Source: Sipunculus nudus
Taxonomy: Eukaryota; Annelida; Sipuncula; Golfingiida; Sipunculidae
Direction of reading: 5' to 3'
Assembly (NCBI GenBank): GCA_026874595.1
Contig: CM049316.1
Span: 3,486,339-3,550,338, forward strand
DNA length: 64,000 nt
This document shows positions 23,101 to 33,700 of this stretch, piece by piece (position 1 is the first letter of the stretch; the number at the start of each line of letters is the position of its first letter). The position numbers and the translations under genes were made by a program. Under the pieces are notes generated by a model. That model ran no database searches, had not been told where the DNA came from, and saw nothing but the letters and a program-made list of their open reading frames with translations.

Positions 23101-25044
23101 AGTCAGGGATAATTTTGTTTGAAGCATGATAAAGTTCAAGAAGAGTGAGTGAAAATTATTTGTACAAGGACAAAGTTGAGAAAAATGATCACTGAAAAAG
23201 TGATAAACACAAGCTTATGTGATGATTAAGAAGAGTAGCACCAAGATCTCTCCTCAAGATTAATAGTGTAAAGCCTTTTTTTCTGCAGAACACCTTGAAC
23301 AAGCTTCTGCAAGAATGGGGTATTGGACAAACAGTGAAGGACGACTGGATACATGAATTGTGAGTATATCTCCATTAGGGTTGGCATGAAGCTCAGAGGC
23401 GGATCCAGGATTTAGGACAAGGAGGGGTCCAACACAGGAGGACTTATGAAAAACCTAAAAAAAGTCCCCGGGTCAGGAAAAAGGGGGGGGGGGTCTGAAA
23501 TTGGTCTGAAATCCTTAAAAAAAGCCACGTCAGCTGAAAAAGGGGGGGGGGGGGGAGGGGTCCGGACCCCCTGGACCCTCCCCCTGGATCTGCTCCTGAA
23601 GCTTTGTTGTTACAAGGACTGGACATGGAAACTGAAGAGCCCTGGTTTAATTCTGTGTCTCCTAGACAAGATGGTGGAATCTTGATAGAACCTAAAATAT
23701 TATATGAGGTCTTCACTTTATTTAATGACTTCTCAAACTTGCTTCATCTGGTGCACATATAAACCTCTAATCCAAGAGACAATGTATCACTCTTGTTATA
23801 TGATCACTTTCATTTTCATTCAATACAGAGCACAGCCTACTGGCCTTAGAGATTCTACCTTAATAGCTGAGTAAACTCTGTCAAGGAGGTTATGTTTTTA
23901 GCAGGTTTTTTTTGTTTGTTCCCAAAGGAAAGTAAAATAATTTGTCTTGGCAACAAAGAAAACTTGATTTTTTAGCCCTCAGACTTAGAGGCAGAAGGGC
24001 TATTGTCGTCACCCAAGCCGTCCATCCGTCGTGTGTTAACATTTACCTTGTGAGCAGGATATCTCGAAAAGGATTTACCATAGGAATTTTATTTCTTTGC
24101 TGCTGATGTATATTAACAATATCTCAGTCAAGTTCGAAGATGAGTGACCTTGACTTATTTTTCTATGTTTTAGAGTGAATTATAGAAAACAACTTAGAAG
24201 TTTATTTTTCAGGAACAACAGGGTGGATTGTTATAAAACATGCTATGATTAACTGCACTGATGGTCTATAACTGCTGCATGAGTTTGGGGCGCCACCTCC
24301 AATTTCTGATTTTGAAAGAGTTTTTATCAGATTTTTCAGTTTTGGCCTTGTTAGCAGGAAATCTCCAAAAGTATTCAACACAGGAATTTCATTTCTTTGG
24401 TGCTGAAACATATCTACAAAATCAAGTTAGAAGATGGATGACCTTGACCTAATTCTCAAGGTCACAGAGCTTATAATAGAAAAAACTTAGGAGCTTATTT
24501 CTCAGGAACCACTGGATGGATTGTTTTGGAATGTTAATGGTCACTGGCCTTGATGGTCTCTTAAGTGCTGCATGACTTAGAAAGACTCGGGCAAGACTTA
24601 CAAAGTTACAACATACCTTCCTAGTTCCAATTCTCAACTTGAACAAGAGATATATGTACAGATATACATCCATGTGAGAACAAATATTACATGAATACTT
24701 GTTACTGTTACCACCCATAAATACTGCTCTTTTGGCTGAGCGCTTTTGTCATCTTTTGCTGATATTCTAGTTTCTGATAGAGCCCATGTATAACACTTGT
24801 GCTGTCTTTCTTTAATTGTTGATTTGGTTGTTAAACATTTCATTATCTTGGGGCTTTCATGACTGAAACTCTGTGTCTTTTTAGTTGTCGGTTTGGTGGA
24901 TCAGAACTTCATTCCATCGCAGCCTTCATGGGTGGAGCTGCTTCCCAGGAAATCATCAAGATCATCACAACACAGTTTGTCCCCATCAATAATACATATA
25001 TCTACAACGGTATCAAACAGACGTCTGTCCACATAGAGTTATGA
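3244..25044 (+). CDS. NAE1: NEDD8-activating enzyme E1 regulatory subunit (APP-BP1), 5' partial
   Basis: NAE1 pairs with UBA3 to adenylate NEDD8 and pass it to the E2, driving cullin neddylation. Visible exons: 3244-3347, 5429-5489, 5865-5895, 6394-6465, 9781-9860, 10290-10399, 11064-11173, 11738-11800, 12059-12122, 14543-14634, 16740-16799, 17268-17328, 17721-17869, 19714-19770, 21301-21340, 21795-21881, 22739-22878, 23289-23359, 24885-25044. All have GT-AG borders and compatible phases, giving 536 residues and then TGA. Recognisable family blocks are [94 protein letters not shown] and [16 protein letters not shown], ending in [16 protein letters not shown]. As is normal for this subunit, the catalytic cysteine belongs to UBA3. 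The first base completes a codon begun in an upstream exon, so about 17 residues are missing. Relative to the human protein as I recall it, one 19-residue insert (19714-19770) stands out. The introns carry two large minisatellites and several transposons. Confidence 0.97.
3531..4797. repeat. Interspersed element built of about seven 145-bp tandem units
   Basis: The element opens with a GGGCCCCGCTTGACAAGCGG-like palindromic motif (about 3533-3560) and a TCCATCC-rich stretch. It then has about seven diverged units of about 145 bp, each marked by ACTCAACAACA then TACTGCAGCTTTCCCAAATT (markers near 3629, 3774, 3918, 4064, 4206, 4346 and 4494). It closes near another GGGCCCT motif (about 4789-4795). 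The short open frames inside it are by-products of the repeat. It lies in the NAE1 intron between visible exons 1 and 2. The family is not identified. Confidence 0.7.
5510..5602. repeat. Small tandem repeat, unit about 20 bp
   Basis: Four copies of GAGTTATGTGGTACCATGG, with one to three extra bases between copies, start about 20 bp after the donor of the second visible NAE1 exon (exon end 5489). It is near but not on the junction, unlike the arrays at 6466 and 14641. Confidence 0.85.
6466..9261. repeat. 35-bp minisatellite, about 80 copies, starting at an NAE1 splice donor
   Basis: The unit is 35 bp: GTAGGTGTTCCTGTTCAG followed by GCTTTACTTGTACACTG. The first unit begins at the first base of the intron after the exon ending ...FIEE (6465), so the true donor GTAGGT is the start of unit 1 and nearly every later unit repeats it. 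Many units also contain CCTGTTCAG|G or CCTGTCCAG|G, which resembles an acceptor. Variants (CATTTGGTCC, GTAGGTATTACTG, TTAGG, CCTGGACACTGG) recur in the same order in different parts of the array, showing higher-order units. The open frames through it follow from a unit lacking stops and do not mark a gene. Confidence 0.97.
12480..14328 (+). mobile_element. Dispersed non-autonomous element, copy A (TTTTTAGCTNAGCTGA ... CCCTTGTT)
   Basis: This copy starts TTTTTAGCTAAGCTGACTAT and ends GACCCATGGGTCCCTTGTT, with a GTCC-rich tract close to its start (12537-12560). A near-identical copy lies in opposite orientation at 28554-29922, a related start is at 56580, and related ends occur at 30801, 33332 and 36679. 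About 1.85 kb and AT-rich, with a poly-C run near 13345-13360 and no transposase or reverse-transcriptase motif. It sits in the NAE1 intron between 12122 and 14543. The class is unknown. Confidence 0.8.
14641..16492. repeat. 40-bp minisatellite made from an NAE1 exon end plus its splice donor
   Basis: About 46 units of 40 bp. The unit (AAGAATGTTAACACAGCC ... CTCA then GTAAGT) matches the last 33-34 bp of the exon ending at 14634 plus the first 6 bp of the intron. Two variants occur: a CAGGCATGTTACCACAGCC type in the first part, and a GAAGAATGTTAACACAGCC type that is almost perfectly homogenised from about 15420 to 16440. Every unit therefore carries a copy of the donor CTCA|GTAAGT. A unit of 40 is not a multiple of three, and read-through meets a stop quickly, so the array is not coding. 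Confidence 0.98.
17127..17154. repeat. (AT)n microsatellite
   Basis: Uninterrupted AT dinucleotides in an NAE1 intron. Confidence 0.95.
17484..17503. repeat. G-homopolymer tract
   Basis: A G run interrupted by a single C in an NAE1 intron; a potential G-quadruplex and a known kind of assembly-error site. Confidence 0.8.
19714..19770 (+). CDS. NAE1: NAE1 in-frame insert exon (19 codons), candidate cassette exon
   Basis: This exon reads [19 protein letters not shown], with phase 0 at both borders (acceptor TTTAG, donor GTATGT). The flanking exons join as [18 protein letters not shown], which lines up with the human IGQ|APESISEKELKLLC without a gap, as I recall the human protein. The 57-nt exon is thus an extra segment that could be skipped without loss of frame. 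It is rich in Pro, Ser, Gly, Lys and Arg, so it is probably a flexible surface loop. Whether it is constitutive or alternative cannot be seen from DNA. Confidence 0.8.
22149..22193 (+). CDS. NAE1: Possible 45-nt alternative NAE1 microexon
   Basis: The segment lies between a TACTAG acceptor and a perfect GTAAGT donor. It is 45 nt long, fits the local phase (the preceding exon ends with one codon base) and has no stop; it would add 15 residues, [15 protein letters not shown], with a Ser codon at the rejoined border. The conserved exons on both sides (21795-21881 and 22739-22878) join correctly without it (...[15 protein letters not shown]). It is therefore either a rare cassette exon or a chance open segment. 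Confidence 0.35.
23394..23598. mobile_element. 205-bp MITE with inverted ends and 5-bp target duplication
   Basis: The ends CAGAGGCGGATCC and GGATCTGCTCCTG are imperfect inverted repeats, and AAGCT flanks both sides (23389-23393 and 23599-23603). The interior has two G runs and a GGGGTCCGGACCCC palindrome. It lies in the NAE1 intron between 23359 and 24885. The short open frames on either strand are by-products. Confidence 0.75.
24040..24640. repeat. Diverged tandem duplication, unit about 300 bp
   Basis: Two diverged copies follow each other. Both run through AGCAGGATATCTC/AGCAGGAAATCTC, GGAATTTTATTTCTTTG/GGAATTTCATTTCTTTG, GATGAGTGACCTTGAC/GATGGATGACCTTGAC, TGGATTGTT and CTGCATGA. A CCATCCGTC motif just upstream (about 24021) resembles the starts of other dispersed elements in the window. 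Non-coding, in the last NAE1 intron. Confidence 0.65.
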
Positions 25045-26820
25045 TCATCCTCAATATGAGATTTGACACAGGTTTGTAGCTTACAATTCCACTCTTATGG
25101 TTGGCATGACTTTTTTTTTTTATATTGATCAATGTAACCTGACCAATATGATTGACCATGCTTCTGAAAAGAAAATCAGTATGGTTATTGATGGCTCTTG
25201 CAAGGAAAAGATTTGAGATAATACTTGATTAATCTGTATGGCATGGGAATCATTGCAACACAGATTTTGAGAGTGTGTCCGGATATTTCCATTTTTGTGT
25301 TCATACTTTTATATTTTTCAATTTATTGCAGATTCTTAGCCATTGAGCGGCTTTGGACACCCAGATAAAGTCAGAGGTTGTAAAAAGAGACCAGAAACTT
25401 TAAGTACATCAGCGAGTCAGACAGAGACATGTGACAGGGATCTGCTTTGTGACTGAGATGTTACCAGGCTCGATGGAATATACCACACTTAACTGATCCT
25501 GTGACTCCCAGAACCTGATGTGGTCTCTGATTGTTAATGTCATAAACCACTTCCCTTTTTGTTCCCACATTCATGCATTTTCCTGATTATCTATTGTGCT
25601 CTCATGTAACAAGAACATTTGACAAAGATGCTTTGCATGATATGATATTACTGTAAATACAAAAGATCCAAGCCCTGCTGAATTTATTATCTTAACATTA
25701 AGAGAGACTGTGTACAGGCAGAAAGAGCTGAGGAGAGACATGATTTGAATGATGTTTGATTCTTTGACAAAAAGATAAGCAATTAGTGTTTATGGTTGCC
25801 AACAACACAGAGCTGAAAGGAGAACTTATGAAATCCATAATACAGTTCAAAACCAAGATTAAGGTACTTATGAATGCCAACATTTTAATACAAGTTACTC
25901 ATGGAGCAGTTGATTAGACCCGTTGATCAAGCTCTCACTAACTACACATCTGTGCCATATATCCAGACTTGTCACCTGCTATGACCTCCGTCTGAAGTTA
26001 TCATACCTTCATATTATTATATGCTTGCAATATGTAATACTTGAAAAAATGTCACAGATCAGGAGAATTTTATTGTCTTTTGAGATATTATGTGGAAGGG
26101 AGTTGCAATGGAAAGAAGTGCTTGAGGCTGAGGCGCAATTCATTTTCACCACAATTGGTTACCTTGTTGGTTATCATACTTATTTTAAAAACTGATACGT
26201 GTTGAAAAAGACCATTTTTTTCTGAAATGAAAAGAAATTTTTTTCTGCTTATTACATTTCCCTGAACCAACAGGTTCACTCACATTTTTACTCATTATGA
26301 TAGGTACAACCTGAATGCAAGAAGCATTTGTATCAATGACTGTAAAGTTACCACGATGAATTAGTGTGAGTTATATTTCGGTGTTCTTTCTCTAAGTAGC
26401 AACACATAACATCATGTATTTATATTAAACCCTTACAATGGCTATTTTTGCTTTTCCCTACCAGAGTGTGCACACTTAGAGTGTATTTAGGAAATTAATA
26501 AGACTGGCAACTTGTAAATAATAAACAAATTTGTTATCTGTACATGCATTTTTTGGTGATATTTTTAAGCAGCATGACTGGTGAGTGAAAGTTTCTGGAA
26601 AAGAATATAAACCTCTTGATATTACGAGTTCTAAATATCAAACGTGAAGCTGAACATTTATCTCATGAAATCCTACAGTATTTCCATTGCTTCTCTTTTC
26701 ACAGAATCTGTGGTGTTCACAGTCATACCAGATTTGAGTGTGCTGCTAGTGGTAACCATCAAGATGTAGTTTTCAAGAATAATCTGTAAATAGTACTTAA
26801 TAAAGTTGAGACTTAACTTT
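25045..26820 (+). other. NAE1: NAE1 3' UTR (probable)
   Basis: AATAAA hexamers occur at 26520-26525 and 26799-26804, with a further one at 27311-27316. There is no other gene between the stop and these signals. A 3'-UTR intron is possible (an acceptor-like TTGCAG at about 25327-25332) but cannot be shown. The end is inferred from the hexamers only. Confidence 0.45.
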
Positions 26821-27749
26821 ATTTTTAGAGTAAGAGTTACCCATCCCTTTAAACTTCAAACTATTTTTTAAACTAATAAGATGGGGAGAAAACTGTAGAT
26901 ATTTAATCTTGTTTTAAAATCAAGAGGCTACTTATTTTATAGGTAGCATAAGACAGCAAATTTTCCTTGTTTCTAATTAAAGAGGGTGGGCATTATTTTA
27001 TTCATGATAAATTTTAAGGGAATTTTGCTGCCATATACAGGACTTTCAATTGATTTTAGTGCATGGATAGTAAGAGGTTAAAACGTTTATACAAACTTAT
27101 AAATAAGGTATCTAGATTACTGGCAGACTGAACTACATGTGACTTGATCTTTAAGGGGTAGGATGCACAGAATATGATTTTCTGTTCTTCTTGTTTCAAA
27201 ATTGACACCCATGTTACCATATACATGCAAGAAATGGCTTTCATTCCAAAAGTCTCTGGTACTAAATTACTCAGTTTGTGGAGAATGACACCCTGTTAAT
27301 GTCTTGGTCTAATAAAGTTGAGAATATTACGGAGCAAAACAGTTGTCTTCACAAACACTGATTCTGAAGACTGGTTTATCCAAAAACAATCAATACTTTG
27401 TTCCAAACAATATTTTGATTTATACATCTGACAGGAAGTTATCATTACATATCCACATCATCAGCAGTGAAACCCATCAAGTCCACTGAGTAATATCAAG
27501 TGCAGCATGTATGTGCAGCAGATAAAGGTTGTTCCTGTTGTACACCAGTGTATCATAAAATAGACCTGTCCCTGCTCATATTATACCATACTACTGGCAT
27601 TCCCCATGGTACACACTTCAGTTAATACTAAGCATATCAGTGCAATACTTGAAGGTACCAGACTACAAGTTCATCAAACATGTCCAAGTCCTCAATTTTT
27701 TTTTATTTGTCCACTGAAACTGCATGAATAGTTTGTATATGCGGATTTC
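26821..27749. other. Convergent intergenic zone between NAE1 and BOLA3
   Basis: No coding exon is recognisable. A minus-strand AATAAA (TTTATT at 27702-27707) lies 43 bp beyond the BOLA3 stop, and a plus-strand AATAAA is at 27311-27316. The two 3' UTRs may meet or overlap here. Confidence 0.4.
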
Positions 27750-30700
27750 CTATGACTTTGGAACTGATGTGTGTATCCTTAATCCATGCATTTCCTTAAT
27801 TTCCTCTTCTAGTGCCTGTAAAAGAAAACAAAACAATGTATTCTCCACTATCTCATTCACATTAAATATGGACAAAAAGATACAGCAAACTGCTTGTTTG
27901 GATTTTACATTAAATGTTTATTTATAAGCAGCGGTAAATTCATATATTAGGGCCCAACTATTTGGGTCAAAAATGCAAATGCACCTGTTGTGAAAAAAAG
28001 CAAATAGGAAACTACATGATATAACACTATATTCTTCTATAATTCTATATAATTAAAATTATTCTCTTTCTGCATTAGAACCTTTTTGGTGTGAGATTGG
28101 TGCCAAAAGAATAAATTTTTTATAAGGAATGTTCCACTGTAAATCGTCCACACAGTTGTAGAGGTATATACTCCATCCTACATTTTCGTCCATGTTTGAT
28201 ACCAATTTGAATGTAAATAAAATTTAACACCAATATGGCTCATGCTACTTAACTTCTTGTTCTGCATTTGTTTTTGACTCACTGAAATTTACTTATATGT
28301 CATTCAACAATAACAGTACACTCCAAGTAGACAAGATATCAAATCTGTGATAAATTATGTTTAAAGGATGAAGCTGGCAAAAAAGATGAGGACAGGCAGC
28401 ATCAGTTTCCAAAATTTCTACAAATCACCATTAATGTATAAGAATGGACATGTTCATACCTGGTTGACCATCCGATGTTGCATGACAGTTCTTTTTCCTT
28501 GGAAATCATCAGACTCTACATGAATCTCATACATGGCCCCACAACCACCTAAAAACAAGGGACCCATGGGTCACAGCGCTCAGCTGAAGTTTGAAATTTT
28601 TGCAAATGCAAAATATTCTATTGTAATGTTTTTCATTTATATAAGAATATGAGAAGCAAACCGGAAAGGGGCCCTCCTACTTGGTTATAGTAAAGTTCTA
28701 AATATACGATAGCAAACTAATACTCTGACAAGACTGTCATGAAGAAAAACAGTAAAAGTTTTGAGATACTGTGATGCATATGAAAATTTACAGATGGACA
28801 GGCAAGTGGACAGAATGGACTGATACCTTTATTTCACTTTCAAGGGAATAATGCATTTAAGTTAATATATAAGCCTATTTTTTTAGCATATCCACTTTTT
28901 CCATTAAAAGTTTTTATCTGAATCATTTTTTTTATTTACAAGTTTTATAAATTTTTAATAAAAATAACTGAAAATACAAGTTAAAATATTAGAATTGTTG
29001 CAATCATTATATATCCAGGGTGTAGCTCATATTGGGTCATATTATGCATACACATATATATTATTATTTTTAAATCACAAATGTTTAAACAGAATTTTTA
29101 AAAGAAAATAATGTCACAACATGGCATCTACAAGATTATTCCTTGAATCACTATTAAAAAGTTTTGCACATAGGAGTTTTCAGTACATGCTTAATTTTAT
29201 TCACTGAAATAAAATAAAGATTAAGTAAATTTGATAAAATAAAACATCTTTTCAAATAAAGTATAAACACTGTTGGTTGAATGAAGGACAAACAATATCA
29301 TTGTGCTAATTACTATCTCAGCTTTAATTTATTACTGGAATTGATAGTCAATTTCACAGGTGGTGAAGTTTTTACTCTTCTGAAGTAAGGTATTACTTAT
29401 CTGATGAACATCCACACTTTCATAGCAATACACCACTTTGTCGACAAAATTAAATATGCACTTTAATCATTGTAACCCTGGTGGTACAATACAAAATTTA
29501 AAATGTAGCATAGCCTATAATAAGAATGAATCAAATACAGAAAATAATAACATATTTTGGCCCATAACTTCAAAATTATACCCAATATTGACCTAATTTT
29601 TAATAAGTTCATAGAAAATGTATGGAAGGATATGAATACTAAATATGATCAAAAACAGATCAGTTGTTTTGATATTAGGCAGCCTTGAAGTGTAACAATG
29701 GCTTTTTTATGGAAAACGGAGGTTTTTCCTTAATATCTCAAAGGAACTTAGTCCAAATGACCCAATTTTCGGTATGGTAGGAGATTTTGGGGACATCTAA
29801 TGGTAAGCAAAATTTTGGAAATTAAAATGTGCCCTGTTAACAGCCGGATGGCCAGACGGATGGACAAAGGACAAAGGACCACGACTATAGCTCAGATGAC
29901 CTCTAGTCAGCTGAGCTAAAAATCTGTGAACATTTGCAAATAACATATTTAAAACCACAGGGTTTGTGCTAAAAAAAGGATAAAATTTCCATTATTTGTT
30001 CCTGACAGAAGTTTTTTTTTTATGTCAGGCTAAAAGTATGTACTATGAATTGACCCCCCCCCCCCCCCCGCCTCAGAAAATAATAAGATTATTGGTAATA
30101 ATTATGTAATCATCTCACTTTCCTGATTAGGCCTGGTCAGGTTTCCTTCTTTATTTTATCAAAGAATAAATCTGTAAATATTTGTCAAACTAAGTATCCT
30201 ACTAGTATTACTGATCAACCTACATTCATTAAACAAATCATCAGCTCTATTTACTGACTTGTTATCTATAGATACAGACCTGATATGTCTTGTACAGTTA
30301 TGCTGTTGGCTGATGGAAACTTTTTCTTCAGCACAGATGTGATTTTCTGTTCCCCTGCTGTCAGGTCAGCACTCAGCCCTCGTACTAAACATGTTACAGT
30401 AGATCTCAGTGTCTGAAAACAGGAAAGACGGATCAAGCCACAATGTTGACTAGTTCTCCCTGAGAGTTTACACAGACTTAGCAGTAGTTTTGCCCATTTA
30501 GTGCAAGAGAGTTGCATATCAGATTGCATGTGGCTGCAAATGAAAATAGACATTAATTAGTAAATCATGATAAATGAGAGAAAAACTGACATAACTTTTC
30601 ATGAGCCCAAGTCAAATCTGTAACCTAATGATCTCCCTTTACATAGGGAGAGCTGTCAAGCCCTAGCTCCAATGCTAAAAAGTGAAACATTTTGGTGTGC

Positions 30701-33700
30701 ATGAAAGCTATCCAAGATGCAAGGACATGCACAATTTTCAGGCCTCAGATCTGTCAAATCATTCCTGAGTCCTGACCTATGTGAAACTGATGTAACAGAA
30801 CAACAAGTGACCCATGGGTCATGATGCTCAGCTGACTGGGAAGAGATTTGCAAAAGGAAATTTTATCATCTGAATGGTAGTATATAACCATTCAACTGAA
30901 GCATCAAACAGATTAACCAACAGGCTGAGATTGTGTCTGTATTAATATATCTCAAAAATAGAGAAAAATGCTTTAACTTTAAAAAAATACAGGGGGCTCC
31001 ACCAGTCTGCAGAAACTAATAAAAACACTTAATGGTCAATATCCATGCAAAGAAGCATGGTGGTCTCTGGATTAGTTGTTCAGATACTTCAGCTTTTGTA
31101 TCAAATTTTCCATTATTCTGAGGGATACTTTGGAGTCCTATAGCTTGAAGGATATGGGTAACAGAGACCTAATTTCAGGTTTCCATAGAAACTTTTCATG
31201 GGCCTCCTTGCATGACAAGAATGAAGATTCTAGGTCCAGTTGTTACAAAATGTACCCTGTTGACAGATAACCACATCTTTAAAGGTCTCAAAAATAGAGA
31301 AAATAATTCGTAAAAATTTGAAAAAAAATACAGGTGGCACACCCAGTCTGCTAAAACTGATTGAACATGTCATGATAAATATGTATGCCAAAAATCATGA
31401 GCATCAGTGTTGTAGTTATTGTGACACTAGAGTTTTAGCATCAAATTTTTCATTATTCTGGGGGGTATTTTGGAGCCATACAGCTTAATTGATAAGGGTA
31501 ACAGAGACCTAATTTCAGGTTTCCATGGAGATTTTTCATGGGTCTCCCTGTGTGTAAAGAATGAAGATTCTAGGTCCAGTTGTTATGATTTGTGCCATGT
31601 TAACAGATGTTCATATCTTTAACCCTTTAATGTTTACATTTATTTTAGATTTCTGACGAATTCTGACACTATTTATTTTTACACTAACAGCCATATCTTT
31701 TCAACCTTTTTTTGTATCTTTATCAAATTTTAAACAGTTCCAACTAAGAGGGTTTGCTGAAGATTATTGAAAATCATTGAAACTTAGAAATAATATGCAA
31801 TATTTTTGTCCTGAAAGAATCTATACATATCATGGCATTCTAGTTGCCCATTTAGATTGCTCTTTAGTGGCTTGTAAACAGTAAAGGGTTAAAGGTCTCA
31901 AAAATAGAGAAAAAAATTCGAAAAAAAGCCCGAACAAATATATGTGGTGCCACCAGGCTACAGACACTGATGAAACACTCCATGATCAATATCCATACAA
32001 ACAATTATGGTGATCTCTGCTTTAGTTGTTCAGATACTTCAGCTATTGTATCAAATTTTCCATTATTCTGAGCTGTACTTTGGAGTGCCATAGCTCAAAG
32101 GATATGGGTGACAGAGACCTAATTTCAGGTTTCCATGGAGACTTTTCATAGGTCTCCCTGTGTCAATAATGAAGATTTGAACCCTGTTGACAGATAACTA
32201 CATCCTTAAAGGTCTCAAAAATAGAGAAAAAAAATGTAAAAATTTGAAAAAATACAGGTGGCACCACCAGTCTGCAGAAACTGATGAAACATCTCATGAT
32301 CAATATGTATGCCAAAAATCATGACTATCAGTGATGTAGTTAATCAGACATTGAAGTTTTTACAGATGTGGCTTCTGTGACCTTCAACTTAGATCGCTGG
32401 ACCCTGAAATCAAAATGAATTTACATATGTGGTTGGTCATTATTAAATCAAGTTTGAAGCCAGTCTGTCTATCCAGAATTATCATCCATAAACTAATTTG
32501 TGAATGGATGGGCCCTGTGACCTTGATCTTTGACCTATGACCCAAAAATCAAACAGAATCTTCCCCTAGTGGCAGGTTAGCAATATCTTGAAGATGGAAG
32601 ATTTGCGATGAAAAGTTTGGCTTCAAATGCATACACATTCCTTTTAAAGAAATGGGTCCTGTGACCTTGACCTTTGACTGTTGGACCCCAAAATCAACAT
32701 GGTTCTTGTTTTAGTGGTGGGCCATTTATTAGTTAAGTTTGAAACCAATATATCAAACTTACCTGGAGTTATCATCTGGAAACTAATTTGTATGGATGGA
32801 CAGATTAACAGACAGACAGACATACAAACAGACAGACTGCCAGACAGGGTGATTAGTACAGGGCATCCACTTGTGTTCAATAAACACCCCAGGTTTTGGG
32901 TCACCAGATGTAATGACAGCTGAGAAACTGACATGATTGTTGTCATTTTATAGTAAATAAATAGAAAAATATTTGTTAAAATAGGAAAACCACGTTTCAG
33001 GAACTGACAAAACTAGTCATGGTCAATATTCAAGGCAAGATTCATGACAAACCATGCATTAATTATCAAGATATTGGAGGTTTTGTATCAAATTTTTTAC
33101 TATTCTGGGGAATACTTTCAAGCCCCATAGCTCGAAGGAAAAAGGTTGCAGTGACCTAATTTCAGGTTTACTAGGAAATTTTTAATTGACCTCCCTGGAT
33201 GTTCACTAAGAAGTTTCTAGGACCAGCTGTTATGATTTGTGCCATGCTAACGGACGGCTGGACGTCCAGACAGACGACTGACAAAGCGCCATTCCTATAC
33301 CTCAGTTGACTTACAGTCAGCTGAGCTAAAAATGATTGTAGCTGGCACCACCAGTCTTGTATACAAAAAGGTTTCAGAGATATATACATATGCCCAAGTT
33401 CAGACTGATATATCAAACCCCTCCTGAGAAATAAGCAGGGACACACACTGTGTAAAAAATTATTGTAGGTGGCACCACCAGTCTTGTATACGACAAGTAT
33501 ACGATAATTAAAATACCATAGGTATAAATATGCCCAATTTCAGGATGATTTATATCAAATTCCTCTATAGAAATAAGCAGGCACAAAAGTTACACAATGT
33601 GCAAATGTCATTGTAGGTGGTAACACCTGTCTTGTGAACGAGAAACCCATTAAAGACACATAGACAGGTCAAAATATTAGGCCAATACATCACACTCACC

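Noticed and set aside
23444-23716. Open frames with poly-Gly or poly-Pro on both strands
   Set aside because: They cross the G runs of the MITE; by-products.
30413-30553. Local ATG (30517, 30529 or 30553) extending the BOLA3 second exon with a basic, mitochondrial-looking leader
   Set aside because: The segment just before 30412 is a good acceptor (CCTGTTTTCAG). The exon at 37792-37760 supplies a start in the right phase and the right total length. It is kept only as a less likely alternative.
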